Of a DNA stretch of 64,000 bases, positions 22,998 to 34,327 are shown piece after piece. A program made the position numbers and the translations under genes. Origin of the DNA: Magnolia sinica (lineage: Eukaryota; Streptophyta; Magnoliopsida; Magnoliales; Magnoliaceae); assembly GCF_029962835.1 (NCBI RefSeq), contig NC_080577.1, positions 682,001 to 746,000 on the forward strand. The letters run 5' to 3'. The notes beneath the pieces were generated by a model. That model did no database searches. It had not been told where the DNA came from and worked only from the letters and a program-made list of their open reading frames with translations. How positions within the stretch are numbered: the stretch's first letter is position 1; the number at the start of each line of letters is the position of its first letter.

Positions 22998-23134
22998 CTC
23001 TTGTGGTATAAAGCAAGAAAATCTCCATTTCTAAAATAGCAAAAACAAGAATCTCTACAGTGATAAGACTCAATCAAGTAAAAGGGAATTAAAAGCAATT
23101 CAAAAGGAAAAAAATGCATACTTTTTCTTCTTAC

Positions 23135-23272
23135 CTTGTTTGAACTCGTCAAAGGAGATCCGACACTGCGTAAGCTCTTGCTTAAGGAAGATAGGGTTTT
23201 GGAACGGCTGGAAACCCTAACCCTAGAGATGGAAGGAGAAGGGAGGGACAGGCAATGGCAGAGGTTAGACAT
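23135..23272 (-). CDS. possible first exon of a small unrecognised gene
   Basis: 46 codons from ATG, MSNLCHCLSLPSPSISRVRV and onwards, ending TSSNK at the donor AAG|GTAAGA. The segment is rich in Ser, Arg and Leu with no acidic residue until its end, which fits an organelle-targeting presequence, though no cleavage site can be proven. Telo-box-like words (AAACCCTAA on the plus strand) occur inside this exon and near 23315, a feature often seen at the 5' ends of expressed plant genes. Function unknown. Confidence 0.4.
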
Positions 23273-23821
23273 GAGAGGCGAATTCCGGATTTATGAGAAT
23301 CCGGCACGCATTATAAACCCTAATCCTCTGCATCAGAATCGTATGGAACCCAAATCCGCCATTTCCTTTCTTCTTCTTCTTCTTCGAAGAGGAGGCAAGA
23401 GGAGGCGAGTGGTAGAAAGGTTGAGGAGGAGGCGCGTAATGAACCCACCCAACGCGGGCGGCGTACAGGCTAACCCTTTCAGGAGGGAATCAGAGATCGA
23501 TGTTTGTCATTTGCGGATACTGGTCATCTAACTTGCGCTTAGTGCACGATGTCCGTACCCTACGCACCGGCGGCGAAACCGCTGCCGATATTAGACGAGG
23601 GTTCGCCTAACTTGCATACCTGTTCCGTACGCAGGTAACCAGCGTATTTACAAGGCTCGAGGATGTGGACGCGAATCGCGTCCTAACCTCGCCCGTCTCT
23701 AGCCACTAACAAGGCAATCCTGTGGATGGCCTCACCGTGATGCATCTGTTTATCCGCATCGTCCATCCCTTCTCCCGTATCATTTTATCTCTTTAAGGAA
23801 ATCGGATTGCACGCTTTTATC

Positions 23822-24272
23822 TTACTGAGTAAACTCAGTTGGGCCTACCGTGAATGTGTGTGAGTTGCCGTCCATCCGTTTTTTCAGCTCATTTTATTGG
23901 TTGATCCGAAAATTGAAGCATGCAGTGGACCACACCACAGGCAACGGTTGGAATAATGACTTCCACCGTTGAAACCCTGGTAAGCCTTACAGTGATGTTT
24001 ATTTGTCATCCAACCTATTCATAAGGTTATACAGACATAGATGAAGGGAAAACATAAATAAAACATTGATCCAAAACTTCTCTAGCCCCACAGAAATTTT
24101 GGACAGTAGAATTTCAATTCACATTGTTTCCCATGGTGGGGTTCACTTAAGATTTGGATATACTTTGTTTTTGAGCCAGAGACCTCAAATTATCTTTTAA
24201 AATGGATAGATGGAGTGGATAAAATATGTAAATTATGGTGGATGCCACAGAGTTTACTCAGTACACTAAGTG
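23822..24272. repeat. full copy of the main foldback family, 'gagtaaactc' tips
   Basis: Left tip 'tactgagtaaactc', right tip 'gagtttactcagtac'. The arms show the shared core: 'gtccatccgttttttcagc', 'gcagtggaccacaccac', 'atttgtcatccaacc', and inverses 'ggataaaatatg' and 'ttcacttaagatttgg'. About 450 bp. No convincing target duplication was found. Confidence 0.8.
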
Positions 24273-24279
24273 TGCTATT

Positions 24280-25029
24280 TTCAGGTATAAACATAAGGCA
24301 GATTAAACGCTCAAATGGACCACATCATAGATGACTCGTGCACTTAATCCAACCGAAGCTTATTATTTAGTGTGTCCCACTTAAGCATTGGATCTGCCTA
24401 TTTTTGTGCACATATCTGAAAATAATTTGAAAAAAAGGACGTGACAGTCAGGCTGTGTATGACGCTCGATACTCAGGCACTCTGAAATGCATTAACACAA
24501 ATAAAGGCGAGTAGAACGTGCATTCCGCTGTTTCCGACTCACAGTCCGATTCAACAAATTTATTTAATTACTTGTATGATACTTGCGCAGTGTTTAAGTA
24601 ATTTTTAAGTGCCTGCCTATCATCCAGTGTACAATGCGGGAGTATTAAAATCTTTCTCAAAATAATATTTATATTTGTACGTCATTGCTCCCACGCCTTC
24701 CTCGTGTCTCACGTGATAGGGGAAACTTTTTAAAAACTATGTGATAAGCCTTTGAAGATCCATGTGATTAGCCTTTTGTGTTGCTGCAGAGACAAGGAAA
24801 AATGTAAATGGTTATGATGTATTCTCACAAAAGGGGCAGGGCAGAGATGACACCCAAAACGTCCACACGCATGGACCAACAAACAATGTGTGGGGACATT
24901 GGTGAGAGAGATGTGATCTGTCTCGCTGGCTCGCTCTGTTTTTTCTCTCTCAATTGCCTACACTAACGGGGAGCGTTTGCACTCTCTTTTATCTCAGAGT
25001 TTTACTGCCGAGACAGGATCTATTTATTG
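24280..25029. other. intergenic, partial repeat remains
   Basis: 24290-24430 contains another partial foldback arm ('gctcaaatggaccaca', 'cacttaagcattggatctgcc'). The rest shows no gene and no clear boundary. Confidence 0.4.
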
Positions 25030-25037
25030 GAGAAGTG

Positions 25038-25656
25038 TAGGGGTGCAAATTGAGTCGAGTTGGCCTCAGCTCAACTCAGCTCGGCCACTGGCTGACCTTA
25101 GCTTGAAAACTTGGCTCGGCTCGGTCTTCGAGCCTGACTGACCAACTCGGCTCGGTTCAGTTAGCAGCTCGGGCCACTTCAGGCCGAGTTCGAGCCAAGA
25201 TCAAGCCGAGTTCGCCAGTGAGGCATTTCCACAAACACCTGAACTGCACCTTCAAAATCGCTCTGTATGTGAAACGGAAGCAATGGTTTTACATGTATTT
25301 TATCAAATACCTTTTAAGCAACATAAAAACCAAGAAAAAAAGAATATTTGTTTCATGTACATACTTTCCTTGCCACCAGGCACACTTCGTTGAGTCACTT
25401 TATCAAACACTTGGTGAGCAACATTAATGGCAAAGTAATTAAGTCACCGAACTGGTTCGATCCGAGGTCGATTCGAGCTAGATTCGATCCGAGCCGAGCT
25501 GAGCTGGGGCCTGCTTGAACTCGGCTCGAACTCATTTTCAAGCTCAAAAAATCAGCTCGACTCGGCTCAAACTCAGCTTCGAACCGAGTTGAATCGAGCT
25601 TTTTTTAATCGAGTCAAGCGAGCTAACTGAGCTAGCTTGGTTCGTGTACACCCCTA
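25038..25656. mobile_element. hAT-like MITE, GAGCTCG-rich, 8-bp target duplication
   Basis: Ends TAGGGGTG (25038) and CACCCCTA (to 25656) are perfect inverted 8-mers. The flanks gagaagtg (25030-25037) and gagaggtg (25657-25664) match at 7 of 8 positions, the hAT target-site length. Both sides of the element are built from degenerate 'gctcggctcgg' and 'cgagccgagctgagc' words around an AT-rich centre. It is a relative of 8001-8732 and has no transposase. Confidence 0.82.
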
Positions 25657-25664
25657 GAGAGGTG

Positions 25665-26536
25665 TTAAGATTTGAGAGAGCATTGATTATCACACTTTAC
25701 CTAGGAGATTATACTTATTTTATCATATATATATACTCCTGATCAAATCTTTTCATTATTATTGTTATTTACCAAAGATATATATCATGTGCCGATCAAT
25801 TAACGGACCATCAAATCTAAGCCACTAGATTATCATTAAATTTGATGAAAATAATTTTAACAGTTAAATAAAATTTCAATGATTAAAAACATCGAATAAT
25901 CTTTTAGAATCTTTTTAAGCACCAAGCCTGGTGACAAATTTATTTGAAGCGTCTTTGATATATTAGATTGTGTTAAATTCATGTGTTTAGAAAACTAGGG
26001 GCTCTTTTATTGACTCACACCAGAATTATACCCAATGCATGTACTCAACGATGCTCACTTTTAGTCCTGGCTCAGTAGCCTCGTTACGAGAGCTAAAGCC
26101 CTGCAATCATAAACCCTTACACATCTTTGGTCTAAAAATTAATAAACAACTATACAACATCAGGTTTCAGTGGCTTGATTTTGATTCCGCCAATATAGGT
26201 GCCCAAAAGTCTAGTAGGAACTTTATATTCATGTCATTCTCACACTTTCATGTGAGTTAAAGGGTGAAAGCATACCAACATTAAGTTAGTCTTCAATGGT
26301 GGATGCTATCAATCCTAATCCAAATAAGACCCCTCTTAAGGACGACCATTTATGATAACCATAGGTTTACTTCAAAGTATCTATTTTGATCATAGTATAA
26401 AAAGGTCCTGAGATCCATGGACCACATCTTTCTCTAGTCAATGACTATTGTTTCTGATCTCAAATTTACAATGACAACTAGAGGAGTCATTCCTCACATT
26501 AGTCACCTTCGTGTGCATTTAAGGTGACACCACATA
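25665..26536. other. intergenic, no gene seen
   Basis: AT-rich DNA. The short reading frame at 26039-26260 has no domain or splice context. Confidence 0.4.
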
Positions 26537-26545
26537 TTAGCTAAA

Positions 26546-27636
26546 GAGCTTTTTACTAATATACAGTCCAGGTTTTATGAGAGCACCCAAATTGCATCAC
26601 TTTTTAAAACATTATTTTTGATACATGTCCATGCACTGTCTCTATTTTTTAGGCAAAAAATCCCTTAAACACCACTTTTTAAAATTTTGTGCAACAATAC
26701 CTTTTATTTCATTAGTTTCCTACAAATTTTTCTACCCATGCACCTTTTTCAATTTTCTACTTACTTTTTTCATTTTCTTATGCATCTCGTAAAAGGAAGC
26801 AGATTAGGAGCAAACCTATCCTCACCCAACACAGTGCAACACTTATTGTGGGACCCACTTCGATGCATGTATTCTATATCCATGCAGTCCATCTATTTTT
26901 CATATCATTTAGGGCATGAACCAGATCCAAGTCTTTGGTGGACCATGCCATAAGAAGTAGTGATGATATGCCATTAACAACTTGTAATGGTTTATAAAAG
27001 TTTTCAATGAAGTTGGTGTTTTTTACCTTTATACAAGTTCATGTGACCTGATCAATAGGTTGGATGGAAAATAAACATTACAAAAACATTATAATGGACC
27101 ATAAGAACTTGGATGAAAGTAATTAAAAAAAAAAAAAAAACTACCAGCTTCATCCACTATATTTATAACCCATTATAAGTTGTTAATGGCCAATCATCAC
27201 TGTTTTCTATGGCATAATAGTCCACCTGAGACTTGGATCTGCTTCTTTTGTGGGCTCATGGCCTAAAATGATATTGAAAAATGGATGGATGACATGGATA
27301 TAGAATACATGCATCAAAGTGGGCCACATAATAAGTGCAGCACTGTCTTGGGTGAGGCTGGGGCTACACTTAATCTGCTCCATTTTCTAAGATAGACAAG
27401 AAATTAGGGAGAAAAAAAAGTGAAAAGAAAATTACAAAAAGTGCATGGGTAAAAGTGTTTGTCAAAAAGCAATGACAAGGTAAAGTACCATTGTACATAA
27501 ATTTGAAAATGGTGTTTAAGGGCATTGTTGTCTAGGCAAAATGAAGTCAGCACATGAACGTGTAGAAAAATAATATTTTGAAAAGTGGCCTTACTTGAGC
27601 ACTCTCAAACCTGGGGTGTATATTAGTAGAAGGCCC
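26546..27636. mobile_element. Mutator-like foldback element, 9-bp target duplication
   Basis: ttagctaaa (26537-26545) and ttaggtaaa (27637-27645) match at 8 of 9 positions and flank a 1.09-kb inverted repeat. Inverted pairs can be followed inward: 'actaatatac' with 'gtatattagt', 'cccttaaacacca' with 'tggtgtttaaggg', 'acccatgcac' with 'gtgcatgggt', 'ctcaccca' with 'tgggtgag', and then the core family arms meeting near 27100. Arms of about 500 bp and a 9-bp duplication are the pattern of nonautonomous MULEs. No coding sequence. Confidence 0.82.
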
Positions 27637-27649
27637 TTAGGTAAAGCAT

Positions 27650-28363
27650 AACATTGTGTCCATCAAGGATAATGTTTGCACAATCAATTAAACACTAGGC
27701 CACACGTGTGAACGAGGGCCTGTATTCGGTTTTCTTATGCAATTAGGAATTATGGGTGTGCCAGAGTCGTAGTCGACCCAATGTTTGGTTGAACGTTGGT
27801 GCCCTTGCGTTGAGATGGACCAATTAAGATTAAATCTAGAAATTCAGCCGCCCTCTCAACCACCAGTTGTAGCAGTGACCAGGCTATTTGCATAAGGGTA
27901 GAGGTTAGTCTTTACCGATTGATTATTTTTCCCCATGTTTAAGACTTTTCTTTTATCAATATTTGAAGTCAATGTATTTCTTAAGAACAAAGATGAATTT
28001 TTATTTTTATTTTAAAGGCTAAAACAAATGCCGATTTTATTAATTTATGAATGTTGTTTATTACAATGATAGAATAAAAATAACTAGAGAAATATAAAAA
28101 GAGATAAATACCTAAAACTGTCCGAATGAACATACGGTCTAGGTGGATGGTCAACAAGATGTGACCAAAAGGTTTGATCTTCCAAGTAAGAACTCAATTA
28201 ATCAGGATCCAACAAAAGAAGGTTGTGGATGATTATATCAATCCTATAGTACTGTAGCGGTGATGTTGAACAATAGTTATCTATGCTAAGACTAAGGTTA
28301 AACTAGACTATGCTAAAATAAATATAAATGTAAAGAAGATAAATTATGCTTGTCGTGGGCTGT
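27650..28363. other. intergenic, no gene seen
   Basis: AT-rich. No ORF, splice structure or repeat boundary that I can defend. Confidence 0.4.
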
Positions 28364-29579
28364 GAGCTTGTAACACCCCGTACCTTGGGTACGCAGGCAT
28401 TACCTTCTTAAGTCTACAGTAAGGGAATAAAACAGCGAAACCAAATTAGTTGAACATTATACGTGCAGGATGTGAACTCCAGCCATTATAAAAGCCATCC
28501 ATCTGAGGGGCCTAAAGACTAAGGCTGAATCCCATGATAGTCGAGAAGGTAACAATTAACCAATTTCATTAAATTTAAAACAGTTTTAAGTAAATTAGTG
28601 TGAGGTAACGATCAAATGCCCTACTAACTGGTCTCCGTAGGATAACTGGTGACAAATCAAATCACCATTGCGCTTGAGTGCCACCCTGGGCCGTTGGGAC
28701 CAAAAATCAAGTCGATCCAGCCATTGGATGGGTTATACTAACCATTAGATAGACTAGAGAGCATGATATGGCCCTACCTGGGCCTCGGCCCTGCCCAGAA
28801 GTGGGTCGGGACCCTTATATCTAGACCCCTAGGTGAATGAACAGTGTAGATTCGCTGCAGTCATCATGGTGGAACCTCACACAGGGTGCATGTGCATCCC
28901 ATGCACTTATGCACGAAGTGCACTGGAACCACTGGCTCGGTCAAATGAGCTTTGACGGAGCCTTATTCGTAAAAGAGAGAAAACAGAAACTCCCGCCAAA
29001 ACAAAGTTCAAACCGGCCACCTTTAAGCTCCAAAGTGGCCCACCCTGGCCACTTTCTGAGCAATCCAAGTCGTCCATTTTATTCGCATGGGTCCACTTAA
29101 TAAGACCGTATAGGCTTTTGAGCCCTTGTAAACGGACGAATGTGATTGGTTATCACCATCCAATGCAATACACGTGGAAGACATCTACGTGATGGGGCCT
29201 AGCAGAGATCATTTGGGTGGTTCACGATCGTGCAATCTCATCCATCTGTTTTTCAGTAGGAGGCGTGCTCTCCCTTTGCCAAAAATAGCCAAGCAAGGCC
29301 TGTGGACGGAGAAAGTGAGAGGAGACCTTCCTCTCTGGGAAAGACAGGGGGTGGCACGATCCTTGCCATCCCTTGCTCGCGTTGAGATCTGGCCGTTGGA
29401 GTCCTCTCCTCCACAGCTATATATAGAGCCTGCAGTTCTCGAGATTCACACCGAGAGGGAAAAGAAAGAGAGTAGAAAGAGAGAGGAAAAACAGGGAGGC
29501 CGTTTTCCTCCTGCTGCAACTCGAGAGGAGAGGGCAGTGTCCACCCACCTTCTTTCCATCTTTTCAACTGCTGAACCGA

Positions 29580-30330
29580 AGCCAGGCCCAGTAATGGCTG
29601 TGATTCGGTCCAGCAGTAGTGGTGTTGGGTGCCTGAGTCGAGCCAAGCAATGGCCCCGCTTCAAGCTGCAACGCAGTCCATCAAGGATACTATTTCAGGT
29701 CTCGTTTAGGCTTCGTTTTGAGCTCTCAATAGAGCTTCGAAACAGGCACAGGGATCGAACCTATTAGTGGCCGTGAGTCGGACAAAAGGACCAGTCGGGG
29801 CAGGTCTCTGTTTGGACGAAAATGATGGCCGAGTCTGAGCTGAGAGCTAGCCAACCTATGGCTGTGTTTCAGGCCCAAACAGAGCTAAAACAGTAGTATT
29901 TTGAGGGTTCGGAATGGGGCCGTTTTATGGTCGCATTACAGGCTGAGATAGGGACCAACGAACAGCTCAGTTTCAGCCCAAAGCTAGGCCACACGATGGT
30001 TGTAAGTTGGGTTGAATCCAAGCCTAGTTCGGGTTGAAAATCGGCCATATGATGGCTGTGATCCGACCCCTCAATGGCTGTGGGACGGGCTGAGTTTATG
30101 TCCCTAATTTTAGTCTGAAGCTAAGCCAATCAGTGGCTCTGTTTCGGGCTGAAGTCAGACCATGTAATGGCAGTGTCTTGAGGCTAAAATCAGACCCAAC
30201 TGAAGCATTTGTCTGGGGCCAAGATCAGGCCAGACAGTCGCCGAGTTTGGGCCGAGAAGGTGGTAGGAAATGAGCCTGGGTTGAGCCCTCAGATGAGTTT
30301 CAAAGTAGGTCCAAAAATGGCCTTAGCCAG
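29580..30330. repeat. degenerate tandem array ('atggctgtg..tcgggct' units)
   Basis: About a dozen imperfect units of roughly 50-65 bp inside the LTR, with variants such as 'aatggctgtgattcggtcc', 'tatggctgtgtttcaggcc', 'gatggctgtgatccgacc' and 'agtggctctgtttcgggct'. GC-rich compared with surrounding DNA. Unit borders are blurred by divergence. Confidence 0.65.
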
Positions 30331-30594
30331 GCTCTGTGTCAAGTGAGAACCGGCCAGCTGATGGACCTCATGTATGGACCTCACGTTGGGCTAGGACCGG
30401 CCTTCAATCAGGCCTCAAACAGGCCTCTGATGAAGTGCTGTAACAATGTTGGAAATACTCATCTATCGGCCATGATCAGAGTAACGCATGAGGGATTAGA
30501 TGAGCCTCAGATCTGGCCTCAAATTCAGCTACAATACGCCTTGAGTCTGCCATCCACACAAGCTGAAGACGGGCCCTATTGGGCCATGAAATAA

Positions 30595-30925
30595 TGTCAG
30601 GGTGGGCCCCACGATAACCTATGTGGGCCACGCCATCTGGAACCATGGGTCTCACCTAAGATTTAAATCTCAGTGGGCCGCACCAAGTGAGAAGCTCAAG
30701 TGGGCTGCACCACACGGCCAAACCGGGTGGGCCTCACATGGATCCCTGGTGGGCCGCACCTAGATTTGCAGTGGGTCGCGCCACAGCTGATCGGGCCCAG
30801 TTTGGGGTTGCAAACAAGCAGCCTAGGAATAGGCCCGGATTTGAGCTAAAGGCTAAGCCTCAGCTGGGCTCAAACCAGATTCCTGTGGGTCGCACCACTC
30901 TTAGGACAGGTGGGCCTCACTACTA
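30595..30925. repeat. degenerate tandem array ('gtgggccgcacc' units)
   Basis: About ten imperfect units spaced 25-35 bp apart: gtgggccccacg, gtgggccacgcc, gtgggccgcacc, gtgggctgcacc, gtgggcctcac, gtgggtcgcgcc. It differs from the preceding array and lies just downstream in the same LTR unit. Confidence 0.7.
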
Positions 30926-33099
30926 ACTGCTGCTAGGCCCAGTCATTGGGCCACCTTGGGAGCCAATAAATTGGACCAAGTCAGGCCCAAGTTTAGCCCA
31001 GGACGGATCTAAACCTTGACCCAGTCAGGCCTCTTGTTGGGGCAAGCATGGATGGGCTTGATTCCCTTAGTGGAAGCCTAAACAACCTTAACTATGGGTT
31101 TTTTAAACCTTCCACCAACCTTTATGATCAAAGCCTCAGAACTTATTTTCTAAAGCAAGCAAATTTCTTTAGGGGGCTTTTTAAGTGACATGGAGCCACT
31201 AGCGTTTCAAGGAGATTCGTATTAAGGAACATGCTACGACCTCTCTGGTGATAATTTTCCTCCCCTTAAGCATTCTATTCCTAACTAGACCTGAAATAGT
31301 AGCTTTATTAATTTAATGGCTAGTTAGACTAGTGATAAACTGTATGTGGAAATAGACTGCATTCACTTGACCTATCTATTTAACATAATGATTCACCTGC
31401 TTACTATCGTTTAGACTCTTGATTACTCTGAACTGCTTAGGTGAATAATCTAACCGTTCATGTCATGTATCTTATGTTAACTCAGTTAGTGTGCATTGAT
31501 AGAAATGTATGTATTGTTTCCTATTCCCTATTCATGTTAAGATCTATGTTGATGTTATGATGATATGATACACATACTGTTGGAATCTCTCCATGAGAAG
31601 TCCTAGTAAAGGAGAGTCCGTGCTTGGGGTGTAACTGGACTAGCAGTGATGTGAGTAGACCCCTGACATAGAGGTTTGAGTTGTTAGCATTTGACCATGG
31701 GGTTTACCATCTATGTGTGGTTCCACCTAACTAACTTGGAATGAACTTCACAACCTTTCTAATACCTTTATTTACTCATCTTTGAACCATTTATGCCGTC
31801 ATGCTTTAATCGCTATATTTAGTAAATTCAACATTTCATTCCCAGTCGGCATTGGTGGTGGCCCCTTTTTATTGAATTGATTGACCACATGTTGGTGGGT
31901 ACTATACACACCCTAAGGCGATAGCCTCATGGGCCGGGGATGGTGGTCATGGGACACTATGCCCGAGTTGTCAGCCTACGCTAGGCTATGTGCTCCCTGT
32001 AGTGATTGTGAGCTCATTTAAATTGGCTGGTTGCAATTAGACTAATAACGGGTTAGTTAATCACGCATGCATAGCACAGACCGGCATCTATTGTTGTTGT
32101 ATGTGACATACGTAATTGCATGTCTGAATGTTTTACCCGGGGCACACCAGTATACATCATCATCATACGTACTTGCCTATCTGGATGTTTTACCCGGGGC
32201 ACAGGCCGTTTGGATGTTTTACCCGGGCCGATGATTACATTTATGCATTTAACAAGACTGTATCTACTATGTTTTGAATTCTCCGTATGTTTTTAAGCTA
32301 TTCCTTGTTTAGGGCGGCGATGTGTAATTTTGAGGGGAGATCACACTGAGCTGGCTACTCATTAATCAATGTTCAACCGTACAGAGGACGTATGTACAGG
32401 AGCCAACGAGTATGCGACAAACTTGGAGGCGGTGGCGGTCGATGAGGAGTTCTATGACGATGAGCCGCAGCAGGATGCGACCGCCTATTTTGGGCTAAAC
32501 CAGTAGATTAGCCCTTCATTTTTATTTTCAGTATATTTAGAAACTTGAGAAACTTGAGGTTATGTAATTGGCCCCCAGCTGAGTGGGCTAGAATATTGTT
32601 CGTATGTTGGTTCAGATATATATTATGTTTCTTTTCCCGCTACCCGCACTTTGATTCACTCATTGATTGCCATTATCTTTAGCTAACTTCTAGGTTTTTG
32701 GAATTTGAGTTACGTACTCAGGTTTTCAAAAACCAAGGCGTTACAGAGCTCCTCATCGATTGTTGCTTTTATTAGCTTCTAGGAGGCAGTGGCCTTACGC
32801 AGACTTTTCATATCGTGAGAGATCTGAATAGTTGTTCATGCAAATCTTCTTAATTCTCTGTGTAAGTGTAGCATATTGTGTACGACCACGTGTACGATAG
32901 AGACTCTTGCTTATTTGAATCGTGCGCTTTGGCACCTGTAGATAGTTGCTCTTGGTAAAATTATAGCATTTAATCCTAGATAAAAATATGCTTTGATAAG
33001 ATTGTGACATTTAATGATGAGGGAATGAGACTTACTTTAATGATACTCTTAGCATTTAATGCTTGTGGAGAGTACTTTAGGGAAAAGAATTGTGTCTTG

Positions 33100-33495
33100 C
33101 CCCCGCTTGGATAATAATCTGTCCAGGCAAGGCTTTATGGGGCCCATAATGATGTGTGGGTTTTATCTGTATTGTCCATCCATTTTTTTCATATCATTTT
33201 AGGATATGAACAAAAAATAAAATAAAAATGAGACAGATCCAAGCCTCAAGTGAACCACATAGTGGATTTGAATCCCCTCCATTAAAAACTTATTGTGAGT
33301 GTTAGAAGTTTTGAATCAATATGATATTTGTCTTTTCCCTTCATCAAGGTATATATGACCTTATAAATAAGTTGGATGGCAAATAAACATCATGGTGGCC
33401 CCTAGGGAGGTTCCAACGGTTAGTTTCATTATCGTTGCTGCTTCCTATGGTGCGGTCCACTTGAGCATTGGACCTGCCTAATTTTTAGATTATGT
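33100..33495. repeat. partial copy of the main foldback family
   Basis: Left tip 'ccgcttggataataatctgtc' in part (ttggataataatctgtcc), then tggggcccataatgatgtg, core words, and the inverse arm up to 'gtgcggtccacttgagc'. The right tip is missing, and LTR sequence begins about 45 bases later. Confidence 0.7.
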
Positions 33496-33539
33496 AAACA
33501 CCCCACCAAGTACAAGGGACATATACTCACCATTTGAAC

Positions 33540-34327
33540 TGATTTGATAAAATCACACCATTAAGAAAAGCACTGGACAGACCAAATTGCCCGATCGAAA
33601 GGTGTTCGGATCGATCTTACCATAACTGACACAAGGATGAACGTGATGAGGATAACTGCTCCGAATCCACGGAGCTTCTCTGGACTCCTCACAGAGACTT
33701 CTCGAATCCACGAGGAAAGAAAGCAGAAAATAGAAATAAATTCTAATAAATTCGAAATTGATTAATGAATGAATAAAAACGAGTTCACAACCTTTTAATA
33801 AGGGTACCAAGCAATGGGAAAGAAATCAGAATCAAACTACAACTAAAACTCCTAGAATTCGTGACTTACTATAAATAGTAAACTTACTATTTGTAGACGG
33901 TCGTGATGTCTACTAGTGCGCAAGGTTTTCGGCCAAAAATAGTAAGTGTCTTATTTGGCTTCACCAAACCGTTCTCCTAATTATTTTAAGCTCTTTGCAT
34001 GTTAGGCTCAACTCCTAAAGCCCGATGGATGAAGAGTTATAATCAAACTAAAACTTACTATTTATAGTAAAAACGAAATTAAAATAGGGAAACGACCGTT
34101 GATCCAGGGGTTTTTCGCAATTCCGGGCTGCACAACCCGGCATAGCGGGTTGGTTGGCTAAATTAGCTCGTTCTACCCCAAAATCATATATTTTACGTCA
34201 GATAACTCATTCTGGATTGCAAGATATGCTCGATTTAAGGTCCAATGGTCTGGATCACTTCTGTCATCGACCGGGCCTTTTTTGATCCATCTTGGCCATG
34301 TAACTGTCCGCGACCCGCTCTACATCA
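33540..34327 (-). mobile_element. 3' LTR of a broken Ty3/gypsy element
   Basis: On the minus strand it runs from a TGATGTAGAGCGGG start, preceded by a purine-rich tract (gaagtggaggagac), to an AAATCA end. It contains a TATA-like ctataaatag. The first 45 bases recur at 37558-37603 at the far end of the element. Confidence 0.6.

Larger units (their letters stand above)
28369..32745 (+). mobile_element. fossil LTR unit (4.4 kb), probable solo LTR
   Basis: Starts TGTAACACCCCG and ends GCGTTACA. The flanks gagct (28364-28368) and gagct (32746-32750) are an identical 5-bp target duplication. A TATA box (ctatatatag) lies at about 29418, as expected for an LTR promoter. The last kilobase is homologous to the solo LTR at 45545-46573. 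No gag or pol was recognised and no second LTR, so it is either a very long solo LTR or a noncoding LTR-type element. Reading frames inside it (e.g. 29174-29767) show no known domain. Confidence 0.72.

Noticed and set aside
29174-29767. 197-codon plus-strand frame
   Set aside because: It lies across the LTR promoter and tandem array of the 28369-32745 unit, shows no known domain and has compositional bias from the GC-rich repeat.
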